A stretch of 18,366 bases of DNA, taken from NCBI GenBank assembly GCA_964450355.1, contig CAYVDH010000061.1, positions 1 through 18,366 of the forward strand, given 5' to 3'. Below are positions 1 through 8,701 of this stretch, piece by piece. The DNA comes from CAYVDH01 sp964450355. GTDB lineage: Bacteria; Bacteroidota; Bacteroidia; NS11-12g; UBA955. Positions within the stretch are counted from its first letter, which is position 1. The number at the start of each line of letters is the position of its first letter. The position numbers and the translations under genes are program-made. The notes under the pieces are model-generated. The model was not told the DNA's origin. It made no database searches and worked only from the letters and a program-made list of their open reading frames with translations.

Positions 1-562
1 TTTGTATGGAAGCAATAGAAGCATGATGGAAGAAATGTTTCAAAAACAAAGCATGCCATTTTATAGGTTTGGAACTACAATATTTTTGCAAAAAATTAAC
101 GAAGTAGAACTTTCAAATTATATTATTAAAAGGTTTAAGCAAACCAAGAAAACTATTGAACCAGAAATAGCCAAAAAAATCTCACAAGAAATGGAAAATC
201 ACCCATATTACGTGCAACAAATGGCTCATTATGTTTGGTTAAACACAAATGATAATGCTGGAATAAAACAATACAATGATGCGATTAATAATATGCTTAC
301 TCACAATTTAATTTTATATCAAAAAGATTTTGAAACACTGTCTATTAGTCAAATTAAATGTTTAAAAGCATTGGTAGAAAATACAGAATTAAAAATGACA
401 TCTATTGAAACTTTAAAAAAGTATGATTTAGGAAGTTCTGCAACAGTTATTAGGGCTTTAGAAGCTCTAGAAAAAAAAGAAATCATCGATAGATTTACTG
501 GTAAGTTAGAATTTGTTGATCCTGGTTTCAAATTATGGCTTAAATCCAATATTTTCAAATAG
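1..562 (+). CDS. AAA-type ATP-binding protein, C-terminal part (5' truncated by window)
   Basis: The reading frame is open from the window edge; the first visible residues (LYGSNRSMMEEMF) sit in the middle of a domain, so the TTG at base 2 is not a real start. The visible 187 residues resemble the C-terminal half of the ATPase_2-like bacterial P-loop ATPases: a sensor-type strand ending in GSxRxMMxxMF, the PFYR step, a helical lid (HPYYVQQMAHYVW), then a winged-helix domain at the end with the pattern KYDLGSSATVIRALEALEKKEII. Walker A and B would lie upstream and cannot be checked. Members are often found as stand-alone ATPases of unknown client. The TAG stop is only 3 bases before the HisF2-like gene, so the two are probably co-transcribed, which is odd for this family in a glycan locus. 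Family call is from pattern recognition; the function is unknown. Confidence 0.75.
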   Translation, partial: LYGSNRSMMEEMFQKQSMPFYRFGTTIFLQKINEVELSNYIIKRFKQTKKTIEPEIAKKISQEMENHPYYVQQMAHYVWLNTNDNAGIKQYNDAINNMLTHNLILYQKDFETLSISQIKCLKALVENTELKMTSIETLKKYDLGSSATVIRALEALEKKEIIDRFTGKLEFVDPGFKLWLKSNIFK

Positions 563-565
563 TCA

Positions 566-1330
566 ATGCTATTAAATAGAGCGATACCTTGTTTGCTTTT
601 AGATAAAGATGGATTGTATAAAACTGTACAGTTTAAAAAACCAATATATGTTGGCGACCCAATAAATGCGGTTAAAATTTACAATGAAAAAGAAGTAGAT
701 GAATTGATGATTTTGGATATTACTGCTACCAAAGAAAAACGCGAACCCAATTATGAACTATTAAAACAATTGGCAAGTGAATGTTTTATGCCATTGGCTT
801 ATGGAGGAGGCATTAATAAATATGAACAAGCTGCAAAATTATTTGAACTAGGAATAGAGAAAATAGCATTAAACAACAGTGCCATTGAAAATCCAAATCT
901 AATCAAAGAAATTACTTCTGTTTATGGCAATCAATCTGTAATTGTGAGTTTAGACATTAAAAAAAATCTTTGGGGTAAATACACCATTTATACAATGAAT
1001 GGCAGTAAAAAAGTGAATGATGATGTCATTTTATTGGTGAAGAAAATTGAAAAATTAGGTGCAGGAGAATTGTTAATTACCAACATAGATAGAGAAGGAA
1101 CTTGGAATGGATACGATATTGAACTTACAAAACTCATATCAGAAAGTGTCAATATTCCTGTTATAGCTAATGGTGGTTGTGGAAATATTAACCACATTTC
1201 TGAAGCGGTGAAATTAGGCAAAGCCAGTGCAGTAGCCATAGGTAGTATGGCAGTATTTCAGAAAAAGGGAATGGGGGTTCTTATAAGTTTCCCTAAATAT
1301 GATGAATTAAGAACAGTTTTCAATAACTAA
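566..1330 (+). CDS. HisF2/AglZ-type imidazole glycerol phosphate synthase-like cyclase subunit (acetamidino sugar modification)
   Basis: This 254-residue (beta/alpha)8-barrel protein is a paralogue of histidine-biosynthesis HisF. The recognisable blocks are IPCLLLDKDG near the N terminus, YVGDPINAVKIYN, the phosphate-binding YGGGI (79-83), VSLDIK around Asp130, GAGELL, IDREGTWNGYD and VIANGGCG. In true HisF the catalytic residues are Asp11 and Asp130 (T. maritima numbering). An ungapped alignment gives Leu11 here while Asp130 is kept, so this is unlikely to be the histidine enzyme. The IPCLLL and YVGDPINAVKI wording is typical of the HisF2 group that works with a HisH-type glutaminase and a WbpG-type amidotransferase to convert an N-acetyl group of a UDP-sugar to an acetamidino group. 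Neither partner is visible here; they may lie upstream. ATG start, 3 bases after the ATPase stop. Family confident, substrate unknown. Confidence 0.88.
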   Translation: MLLNRAIPCLLLDKDGLYKTVQFKKPIYVGDPINAVKIYNEKEVDELMILDITATKEKREPNYELLKQLASECFMPLAYGGGINKYEQAAKLFELGIEKIALNNSAIENPNLIKEITSVYGNQSVIVSLDIKKNLWGKYTIYTMNGSKKVNDDVILLVKKIEKLGAGELLITNIDREGTWNGYDIELTKLISESVNIPVIANGGCGNINHISEAVKLGKASAVAIGSMAVFQKKGMGVLISFPKYDELRTVFNN

Positions 1331-1337
1331 TAAGAAT

Positions 1338-2540
1338 TTGAGAAAAAGACTTTTTCTTTTCACAGAAATGTATCCTTATGGACATGGTGAAACTTTTTTA
1401 ACTCAAGAATTAGAAGAATTATCAAGCCAATTTGAAACTGTATTTATAATTCCAAATCACAATCATCAAGTCATTCGAAAATTACCTGAAAATGTTGAAT
1501 TAATAAACATTGAATTTGATAATAACGCTTCCTTAAGTTCTACTTTTAAAAACAATCCAAGATTGTTATTTATTTTCTTGTTTGAAATAGTGTTTAGTAA
1601 ACACAGATTTACATACATTAGACAATTCAAACAATATTTAATCAATATAGCCATTGCAAATAGCCATTCAAGGTCTTTAAGAAATAAAATTAACATACAG
1701 GAAAACGATGTTTTATACAGCTATTGGCTTAATGATTGGGCAATGAAATTAGCGATTTTAAAAAAATGGTATTTTAAAAAAAATCATTTAGTCAGCAGAA
1801 TTCATGGTTATGATTTTGATGAAATTCAAACCAATAACGTATTTCATCCATTTCGTCATTTTATTTTGTCGCAATACGATAAAATAGTATCTGTATCTGA
1901 TTATGGAAAACAATATGTACAAAAAAAATACCCCAGATTTAATAACAAAATTTTCACCTCACATTTAGGCAATAAAAGCCAACAAATAATCACAAATAAA
2001 CAGGATAATTACATTGTAGTTAGTTGTAGTAACATCATACAATTAAAACGATTAGATATCATTATAGAAATACTTAAATACATTAAATTACCTATTACTT
2101 GGATACATTTTGGTTCTGGAGAATTAGAAACATTCTTGAAAAAACAAACCGAAAAATTACCTGACAACATCAAAATAGATTGGAAAGGACAAACGAAAAA
2201 TGATAAAATTTTAGAATTTTATTCTCAAAATACCGTCTCATTGTTTGTAAATACAAGCGACTACGAAGGTTTACCCTATTCAATGATAGAAGCCATTAAC
2301 TTTGGAATACCATTGTGTGGTAGAAACATATGTGGAATTCCTGAAATTGTAAATGATCAAACTGGAATTTTATTAAACAGTGAATTGAATTTTCAAAAAT
2401 CTGCAGAAATAATTTCAGATTTTTTAATACATAAAAGCCATAACCTTGAATTTAGAAAAAAAGTGAAAGAGCATTTTGAATTGCATTTTAATGCTGAAAT
2501 AAATTATCAAAATTTTGTTAAACAACATTTAAAAAGTTGA
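1338..2540 (+). CDS. GT4-family (GT-B fold) glycosyltransferase
   Basis: The 400-residue product has the two-domain layout of GT4 enzymes, which retain anomeric configuration and usually use nucleotide-activated sugars at the cytoplasmic face of the membrane. The N terminus forms the first Rossmann strand followed by a glycine-rich turn (LFLFTEMYPYGHGETFLTQEL). The second domain has the HFGSGE strand-turn (257-262), the KLPDNIKIDWKGQ segment and the E-x7-E motif EGLPYSMIE (Glu310 and Glu318). The TTG start is chosen because the later in-frame ATG (residue 11) would remove the first strand. It lies 7 bases after the HisF2-like stop and its own stop is 1 base before the AsnB-type gene. It is clearly homologous to the GT4 enzyme at 17174, most strongly across the C-terminal domain. 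Donor and acceptor cannot be told from sequence. Confidence 0.88.
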   Translation: MRKRLFLFTEMYPYGHGETFLTQELEELSSQFETVFIIPNHNHQVIRKLPENVELINIEFDNNASLSSTFKNNPRLLFIFLFEIVFSKHRFTYIRQFKQYLINIAIANSHSRSLRNKINIQENDVLYSYWLNDWAMKLAILKKWYFKKNHLVSRIHGYDFDEIQTNNVFHPFRHFILSQYDKIVSVSDYGKQYVQKKYPRFNNKIFTSHLGNKSQQIITNKQDNYIVVSCSNIIQLKRLDIIIEILKYIKLPITWIHFGSGELETFLKKQTEKLPDNIKIDWKGQTKNDKILEFYSQNTVSLFVNTSDYEGLPYSMIEAINFGIPLCGRNICGIPEIVNDQTGILLNSELNFQKSAEIISDFLIHKSHNLEFRKKVKEHFELHFNAEINYQNFVKQHLKS

Positions 2541-2541
2541 T

Positions 2542-4416
2542 ATGTGTGGAATTAGTGGAATATATCAATTAAATAGTGAACAACTGGATATTGGAGTACT
2601 TCAACAATTTACAGATTCCATGCAACACAGAGGTCCTGATGGAAGTGGATATGAAATGTTTGAAAACAACACATTGGGCTTGGGTCATAGACGATTATCA
2701 ATTTTAGATTTATCAGATGCTGGAAAACAACCATTCTTTTATAAAAATAAATATACTATAGTTTATAATGGGGAAGTGTTTAATTTTCTTGAAATTAAAA
2801 AAGGATTGATAGAAAAGGGTTATGAATTTCATTCAAATACAGATACTGAAGTGGTAATAGCTGCTTATGATTGTTATGGAGAAGATTGTTTTCATCTATT
2901 CAATGGGATGTGGGCTATGGCAATTTGGGATAACATTGAAAAAAAACTACTTTTATGCCGTGATAGATTTGGGATAAAACCCTTATACTATTTACATCTA
3001 AAAAATAAATTATTTGCATTTGCATCCGAGACCAGAGCATTTAAATATTTAAAAGGATTTGTCAGGACTTTAAATCAAGAACGAATAGCCATTTCCAAAG
3101 AAAATATATATGCATTAGAAGGATTAGGTTACACAATATTTAATGATATTTATCAATTGTTACCTGGTCATTATATTGAGTTCAAATTATCTGATATCGA
3201 ATTGAAACAAACAAGATGGTATGATATCACAGAACAAGTAAAACACAATACTCTGTGTTTTGAAGAACAAAAAAATGAATTTTATAAATTATTTAAGGAT
3301 GCTTGCAGAATTAGATTAATTAGCGATGTACCAGTAGCAACAGCTTTAAGTGGAGGTTTAGATTCGAGCAGTATCTATTCCACAGTTTATGATTTAATTA
3401 AAAATGAAAAATTAGATAGAGTCAATTCTAATTCACAATTAGCCGTATCAGCAGTATTTCCTGGATTACCAAATGATGAAAAAGAATATGTAGAAAAAGC
3501 ATTAAATTATACCAAAGGAAACATCAAGTGGATAGAAACTGATGTTGAAAATTTAGAACAAGACATTGAAAAGGAAACGGAGTTATTTGATTCCATCTCA
3601 AATGCTCCTATTACATCCATTTCCTCTATTTACAAAGGGATGAAACAAGCAGGTATTACAGTATCTATTGATGGACATGGTGTAGATGAAATGTTATATG
3701 GTTATTTGTATATGTTATATGATTTATGGTCTAATTCTATACTTAATCAAAACAAAACGAAATCGCAAGAGTACAGCCAAATACTAGCAGGATTGTATCA
3801 TCCAATTCATCAGGAAAAACAACTGCAATGGCTAGCAAAAAGCAACAATTCAATTACATGGAAATCTAAATTGATTTATCAAATAAAAAAGTTGTTAAAA
3901 GCCCAAAAAAATGAAAAAAGTTATACGCCAATAGTTTTAAAATCTTTAAGTGATAAACCCTATCAATTTAACCATTTGCCTATTGAAAAACGAATGTTGT
4001 ATCACGAATTTTTTGTGAATACATTGCCATCATTGCTCAGGAATTTTGATAGAGCAAGTATGATGAATAGCATTGAAATTAGAATGCCATTTATGGATTA
4101 CAGATTGGTTGAATTTGTGTTTTCGTTACCTCTTTCAAGCAAATTAAATAAAGGCTTAACCAAATACATACTTCGCGAATGCATGAAAGGTAAAATGGAT
4201 GAAGAGATAAGGTTAAGAAAATATAAAGTAGGTATTAATAGTCCATTTGAACATTGGTCAAAAATGCATTTGAAAAACTGGTTATATAATAAAATTAAAA
4301 ATGAATCTAATGCGGATGAATTAAAGTCAAAACTTGATGACTATTATGAAAATGGCAATACCAATAATTTAACGGATGTTTGGTATCAAATTAATTTAAC
4401 TATCATCAATGGATAG
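2542..4416 (+). CDS. asnB: Glutamine-hydrolysing asparagine synthase-like amidotransferase (AsnB family)
   Basis: This 624-residue enzyme has an N-terminal class II glutaminase domain with the nucleophile Cys2 exposed after Met removal (MCGISG), HRGPDG (29-34), LGHRRLSILD (47-56), YNGE (75-78) and NTDTEV (99-104). It is followed by a synthetase domain with the PP-loop SGGLDSSS (270-277). All residues expected for glutamine hydrolysis and ATP-dependent acyl activation appear present, and the length suits the family. In the cell AsnB makes asparagine, but homologues inside glycan loci are thought to amidate sugar carboxyls such as uronic acids, or other acid groups. The position between two glycosyltransferases favours that role here. 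The ATG start is 1 base after the upstream stop, and the 3' end overlaps the next gene by 8 bases, suggesting coupled translation. Substrate is inferred, not seen. Confidence 0.92.
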   Translation: MCGISGIYQLNSEQLDIGVLQQFTDSMQHRGPDGSGYEMFENNTLGLGHRRLSILDLSDAGKQPFFYKNKYTIVYNGEVFNFLEIKKGLIEKGYEFHSNTDTEVVIAAYDCYGEDCFHLFNGMWAMAIWDNIEKKLLLCRDRFGIKPLYYLHLKNKLFAFASETRAFKYLKGFVRTLNQERIAISKENIYALEGLGYTIFNDIYQLLPGHYIEFKLSDIELKQTRWYDITEQVKHNTLCFEEQKNEFYKLFKDACRIRLISDVPVATALSGGLDSSSIYSTVYDLIKNEKLDRVNSNSQLAVSAVFPGLPNDEKEYVEKALNYTKGNIKWIETDVENLEQDIEKETELFDSISNAPITSISSIYKGMKQAGITVSIDGHGVDEMLYGYLYMLYDLWSNSILNQNKTKSQEYSQILAGLYHPIHQEKQLQWLAKSNNSITWKSKLIYQIKKLLKAQKNEKSYTPIVLKSLSDKPYQFNHLPIEKRMLYHEFFVNTLPSLLRNFDRASMMNSIEIRMPFMDYRLVEFVFSLPLSSKLNKGLTKYILRECMKGKMDEEIRLRKYKVGINSPFEHWSKMHLKNWLYNKIKNESNADELKSKLDDYYENGNTNNLTDVWYQINLTIING

Positions 4417-5605
4417 CATTGATATTGTATATATTTATACTTCAGCATCTATTAAAATAGACTCAGTACAGCGCAAAGTCATGTCTCAAATTGACGCCAT
4501 GAATCAAGTTGGAATTCAATGCAAAGGTTTATTTTTTACAAATGAAATTGATAACATTCAATCTTTGTCAACCAATATTGATTTTATACCATATCCTATT
4601 ACTAATAGAAAGTTGTTCAATGACATAAAACAAAGAAAAGCATTAATCAATACCATCATCAGTTATTTGAATAAATTGCCTTATCAATTTAAATGTTTAT
4701 ATTTGAGATATCCAGGAGCTTCATACGAGCTTTATCTTTTATCCAAAAAGTTCAAGTATAAATTAATCTCAGAACATATAAGCAAGGAAATAATAGAAAT
4801 ATTAAGTTTTAAAAACGAATTTAAACTCAGTTTAAAACCAAGTCATTTTCTTAGTTATTTTCAATACCAATTATGGCCTATATACAATGAAAAATTATGG
4901 GGGAAATTATACAGAAAAAACACAATTTTAACCATTGTTGAATCTAACGAATTAGGTAATTATCAATTAAGTAAAGGTGCAAACACCTATGTTGTTAATC
5001 CCAATGGTATTGAAATCAATAAATTTTCAGTGAGAAAAGTTCCAGAATTCAATCAAGAAATTAACATGGTATTTCTTAAAGGGAGTACCAATAGCTCAGT
5101 ATGGAATGGTATTGATAGATTAATTTCAAGTATAGATGCTTACAAAGGAAAATTAAAAATCAATTTATTTTTATGTGGCACTTTTAGTGAATTGGAATTT
5201 ATCAAAAGAGACTACATCATTCAAAAAGGGTATTTAAATCAAAAGGAATTGGATGAGTTATTTAACTCCATACATTTGGGTATATCAACTATGGCATTGC
5301 ATAGAAAAGGTTTGAATGAATTAGCCACACTCAAAACCAGAGAATATTTGGTAAGAGGAATACCTTTCATTTATGGATATATTGATCCAGATATTGAGAT
5401 GCACCCTGCCATTAAAAAATATTGTTTGCAAATTTCTAATGACGATGTATTAATTGATTTTAATCTGATTGAAAAATTTTTATTTGATATTTATAAAGAT
5501 AAAAATCATGCTGAAGTTATGAATGAATGGTCAAAAAACCATTTAGATTGGAAAGTAAAAATGGAAAATTTAAAAGTGTATTTGAAATCTCATAATTTAA
5601 TTTGA
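4409..5605 (+). CDS. GT4-like glycosyltransferase
   Basis: The 398-residue protein looks like a GT-B-fold glycosyltransferase of GT4 type. The N-terminal strand IDIVYIYTSAS leads into VQRKVMSQIDAMNQVG, a typical first helix. A VNPNGIEINKF segment (residues 196-206) matches the VIPNGID linker that starts the second domain. NLFLCG (252-257) and the region LKTREYLVRGIPFI (308-321) occupy the place of the E-x7-E nucleotide-binding motif, but in divergent form: Lys309 and Glu312 are there, the first Glu is not obvious. The start ATG overlaps the AsnB-type stop by 8 bases, and the stop overlaps the next start as TTGA. It differs clearly from the other two GT4 enzymes of the window and probably uses another sugar pair. 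General class fairly sure, activity unknown. Confidence 0.75.
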   Translation: MDSIDIVYIYTSASIKIDSVQRKVMSQIDAMNQVGIQCKGLFFTNEIDNIQSLSTNIDFIPYPITNRKLFNDIKQRKALINTIISYLNKLPYQFKCLYLRYPGASYELYLLSKKFKYKLISEHISKEIIEILSFKNEFKLSLKPSHFLSYFQYQLWPIYNEKLWGKLYRKNTILTIVESNELGNYQLSKGANTYVVNPNGIEINKFSVRKVPEFNQEINMVFLKGSTNSSVWNGIDRLISSIDAYKGKLKINLFLCGTFSELEFIKRDYIIQKGYLNQKELDELFNSIHLGISTMALHRKGLNELATLKTREYLVRGIPFIYGYIDPDIEMHPAIKKYCLQISNDDVLIDFNLIEKFLFDIYKDKNHAEVMNEWSKNHLDWKVKMENLKVYLKSHNLI

Positions 5606-7461
5606 AATCAATTTTAGGCATATCTGCATTTTATCATGATTCGGCAGCATGTCTTATTATTGATGGTAAAATTATAGCTGCTGCACAAGAAGAACGATTT
5701 TCAAGAGTAAAACACACAGCCGATTTTCCTAGTAAAGCAATTGAATATTGTTTGAATGAAGCTGGATTAAACATCAATGAAATTGACCATGTGGTGTTTT
5801 ATGACAAACCGTTATTAAAATTTGAAAGATTATTAGAAACATATTATGCATATGCACCTAAAGGTTTATTTTCTTTTATTCAAGCAATGCCCGTATGGAT
5901 CAAAGAAAAAGTATTTTTAAAAAAAACAATCATTACTGAATTAAGTAAACTAGGGGAGTACCAACATAAAAAAAATAAATTGTTGTTTACGGAACATCAT
6001 TTATCTCATGCAGCAAGCACTTATTTTGCATCTCCATTTAATCATTCTGCTATATTAGTTATTGATGGTGTAGGTGAATGGGCTACAATCACCATTGCCG
6101 AAGGTAAAGGCAACAATATTAAAATTTTAAAAGAACAAAAATTTCCTCATTCACTAGGCCTTTTGTATTCTGCATTTACATATTTTCTTGGATTTAAGGT
6201 CAATTCAGGTGAATACAAATTAATGGGTTTAGCTCCATACGGTGATATTAATTCAGATGTGACAAAAGATTACATCAGTAAAATTAAAAAAGAAATAATA
6301 GACATTAAAGAAGATGGATCTGTATATTTAAATCAAACTTTTTTTAATTATTCTACAGGTTTAAAAATGATCAATGAACAAAAATGGGAAGAATTATTTC
6401 AAATGAAAGTAAAGAAAGAAGAAGATGAAATAAACTCAAATCATTGTCATTTAGCAATAGCAATACAAGCAGTAACAGAAGAAATAGTAATAAAATTAGC
6501 AAAAGAAGCTAAAAAATTAACTCATTCAGACAATTTATGTTTGGCTGGTGGAGTGGCATTAAATTGCGTAGCAAATGGTAAATTATTAAAAACAAATACC
6601 TTTAAAGAAATATTCATTCAACCTGCTTCTGGAGATGCAGGTGGTTCATTAGGTGCTGCTTTAAGTACTTATTATATGTATTTAAATTGCGAAAGAAAAG
6701 TAGAAAGCAGCAACGATTCAATGTCTGGTTCCTATTTGGGTCCATACTATTCTGATAAAGAAATTGAATCTGCACTAAAATTCAACAAAGCAATTTCAAA
6801 TAAATTAGAAGATGACACGTTGTTTAAAAAAGTAGCCAATTTAATTAATGAAGGTCATGTGATTGGATGGTTTCAAGGCAGAATGGAATTTGGTCCTCGA
6901 TCCTTAGGCAATAGATCAATAATTGCTGATCCTAGAAACTTTGAAATGCAAAAAAAATTGAATTTAAAAATAAAATTCAGAGAAGGATTTAGACCATTTG
7001 CTCCTAGTGTATTATTAGAAGATACTCAAAAATATTTCGAATTAGATTCTAAATCTCCTTACATGTTAATGGTAGCTCCTGTTCATAGTCAATTAAGAAC
7101 ACCATTACCATCAAATTATAATCAATTAAATATCAGTGAAAAATTATACACAGTTAGAAGTTCAATACAAAGTGTAACACATGTCGATTTTTCAGCCAGA
7201 GTTCATACTGTAGATAAAAACATAAATCCCAAATTTTGGAATTTAATCAATGAATTTAAAACATTAACTGGCGAAAGTGTTTTAATCAATACCAGCTTTA
7301 ATGTAAGAGGAGAACCACCTGTTTGTTCACCTGACGAAGCCTATCAATGTTTTATGAATACTGAAATGGATTATTTGGTAGTGGGTAATTATTTGTTAAA
7401 TAAAGGTGAACAAATTCACTGGATTCCCAAAGAAAATTACAAACTAAAATATTCAGATTAA
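5602..7461 (+). CDS. O-carbamoyltransferase, NodU/CmcH family (SxtI/TobZ-like)
   Basis: The 619-residue protein has both halves of the NodU/CmcH family. The N-terminal Kae1-like domain carries GISAFYHDSAA (6-16), EERFSRVKH (30-38), the metal-binding HxxxH in EHHLSHAAS (131-139, His132 and His136), VIDGVGEW (153-160), NSGEYKLMGLAPYG (201-214), LAGGVALNCVANGK (314-327) and DAGGSLGAAL (345-354). The C-terminal YrdC-like part carries GRMEFGPRSLGNRS (426-439), FRPFAPS (463-469) and NTSFNVRGEP (563-572). In characterised members the N-terminal domain makes carbamoyl adenylate from carbamoyl phosphate and ATP, and the C-terminal region passes the carbamoyl group to a hydroxyl. Here a sugar hydroxyl of the glycan is the likely acceptor. 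The TTG start overlaps the preceding stop by 4 bases. The neighbours (SGNH, DUF5989-type and SxtJ-type genes) are the usual companions of this family. Confidence 0.95.
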   Translation: MKSILGISAFYHDSAACLIIDGKIIAAAQEERFSRVKHTADFPSKAIEYCLNEAGLNINEIDHVVFYDKPLLKFERLLETYYAYAPKGLFSFIQAMPVWIKEKVFLKKTIITELSKLGEYQHKKNKLLFTEHHLSHAASTYFASPFNHSAILVIDGVGEWATITIAEGKGNNIKILKEQKFPHSLGLLYSAFTYFLGFKVNSGEYKLMGLAPYGDINSDVTKDYISKIKKEIIDIKEDGSVYLNQTFFNYSTGLKMINEQKWEELFQMKVKKEEDEINSNHCHLAIAIQAVTEEIVIKLAKEAKKLTHSDNLCLAGGVALNCVANGKLLKTNTFKEIFIQPASGDAGGSLGAALSTYYMYLNCERKVESSNDSMSGSYLGPYYSDKEIESALKFNKAISNKLEDDTLFKKVANLINEGHVIGWFQGRMEFGPRSLGNRSIIADPRNFEMQKKLNLKIKFREGFRPFAPSVLLEDTQKYFELDSKSPYMLMVAPVHSQLRTPLPSNYNQLNISEKLYTVRSSIQSVTHVDFSARVHTVDKNINPKFWNLINEFKTLTGESVLINTSFNVRGEPPVCSPDEAYQCFMNTEMDYLVVGNYLLNKGEQIHWIPKENYKLKYSD

Positions 7462-8552
7462 TGGAAAATAAAAAGAACATACCTCTATTAAAAAAAATAG
7501 TTTTTTCTTTATTTCCATTGATTTTATTGTTTGTTATTACAGAAATAGTCTTGAATGTAATTTATTTTCAAAGAAAAGAAAATGATGTTTTTGCAACAGT
7601 ATTTGCTTTTAAAAAATATAAAAATAAAAACAAATCAGCTAACAAAGAAAAAAGATACATAAGATTAAGAGAACATGCAGCTTTAATTAATGAATACATT
7701 GAACCATGGGACAATTATATATCACAATGCGATGGATTAACGAAAAATAAATTTTTATTCAGAACAGATAAATACGGTTTTATTGAACCATCATTTAGGC
7801 ATCAAAACTCTGATTTAAATGTCTTTTTTTTAGGTGGTAGTACTACCGAATGTTCTTTTGTAAATGAGAATGAAAGGTTTGTTTACTTAACAGGTGTTTA
7901 CTTAGATAAATTAACCGGAAAAAAAATCAATACAATAAATTCTGGTATGAGTGGAAATCATTCCTACCATTGCATCAATTTATTATTCAATAAAATCATA
8001 CCATTAAAAGCAGATGTATGTGTATTAATGGAAAACATCAACGATTGGACAACATTATTTTTTGAAGGTTCGTATTACAATGAAAACCCAAGTAGATCAT
8101 TGATCATTGACTTGAATAAAAAATCAAAAATGATAGACGATGAATGGGAAAATGTAAGAAATAAAAACACCGTTTTAGATACTAATAAAATGTATGCCCA
8201 ACACATTGTTGCACTAAGAACTTTTATTTCCATTTGTAAACTCAATGGTATAAAACCAGTGCTAATGACACAACCAAATAGGTACAAAATAAACCCTGAT
8301 TCAAGCATTTTAAATATCATTGAAAATAAAACATCTAATACTAATTTTAATTACACACAAATGATGAAATTACAATTAGGATTTAATCAAAATATAAGAA
8401 GAATAGCAGCATCTGAAGATATTACTTTAATTGATTTAGAAAATGAAATTCCTAAATCCAAAGATTTTATATACGATGTAGTACATCTTAATTCCAAGGG
8501 TTGTATTAAAGCAGCTGAAATCATTTCAAAACAACTAAAACTTACATTATAA
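7461..8552 (+). CDS. Membrane-anchored SGNH/GDSL-type hydrolase-like protein
   Basis: The 363-residue product starts with a basic stretch (KNIPLLKK) and a single hydrophobic segment (about residues 13-36), followed by a Lys-rich linker. This looks like a signal anchor, which would place the main domain in the periplasm. That domain shows SGNH blocks: FFLGGSTTE (122-130) with Ser127 as nucleophile candidate, the NSGMSGNHS region (160-168), a third block ENINDW (191-196), and a C-terminal DVVHLNSKG with Asp339 and His342 in DxxH spacing. Such enzymes remove or transfer acyl groups on glycans or lipids. The ATG shares one base with the carbamoyltransferase stop (TAATG) and the gene's own stop shares one base with the next ATG, so it belongs to the carbamoylation cassette, where the saxitoxin cluster has a GDSL-type gene too (sxtL). 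Real substrate unknown. Confidence 0.8.
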   Translation: MENKKNIPLLKKIVFSLFPLILLFVITEIVLNVIYFQRKENDVFATVFAFKKYKNKNKSANKEKRYIRLREHAALINEYIEPWDNYISQCDGLTKNKFLFRTDKYGFIEPSFRHQNSDLNVFFLGGSTTECSFVNENERFVYLTGVYLDKLTGKKINTINSGMSGNHSYHCINLLFNKIIPLKADVCVLMENINDWTTLFFEGSYYNENPSRSLIIDLNKKSKMIDDEWENVRNKNTVLDTNKMYAQHIVALRTFISICKLNGIKPVLMTQPNRYKINPDSSILNIIENKTSNTNFNYTQMMKLQLGFNQNIRRIAASEDITLIDLENEIPKSKDFIYDVVHLNSKGCIKAAEIISKQLKLTL

Positions 8553-8701
8553 TGGAAACAATAAAAGATTTATTTTTATTCATAAAAGAACGAAAAAAAT
8601 GGTGGCTTATGCCCATCATACTTGTATTATTAATCATAGGAGCAATTCTAATTTTTGGAGGAACTAGTTCAATTGCACCTTTTATTTATACTATTTTTTA
8701 A
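8552..8701 (+). CDS. DUF5989-type membrane microprotein (SxtK-like), 49 aa
   Basis: A 49-residue gene lies between the SGNH-type and SxtJ-type genes. Its ATG shares a base with the upstream stop (TAATG), and its TAA abuts the next ATG. The product starts with METIKDLFLFIKERKKWWLM, then has a single membrane span (about residues 20-36) and ends with SSIAPFIYTIF. The arrangement FIKERKKWW, hydrophobic core, and APFIYT-F tail is the signature of the DUF5989 family, tiny proteins found next to NodU/CmcH carbamoyltransferases and SxtJ family proteins. The amphipathic basic N terminus suggests it lies at the cytoplasmic membrane face. No biochemical role is known to me; a scaffold bringing the soluble carbamoyltransferase to the membrane is my guess. 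The perfect fit between neighbours and the conserved pattern make this a real gene. Confidence 0.88.
   Translation: METIKDLFLFIKERKKWWLMPIILVLLIIGAILIFGGTSSIAPFIYTIF

Noticed and set aside
2..4. TTG as a start codon for the ATPase
   Set aside because: The frame is open to the window edge and the first residues are in the middle of a conserved domain, so the gene starts upstream.
566..1330. A histidine biosynthesis operon
   Set aside because: No other his gene is present, and the HisF-like protein lacks the Asp11 residue of the histidine enzyme.
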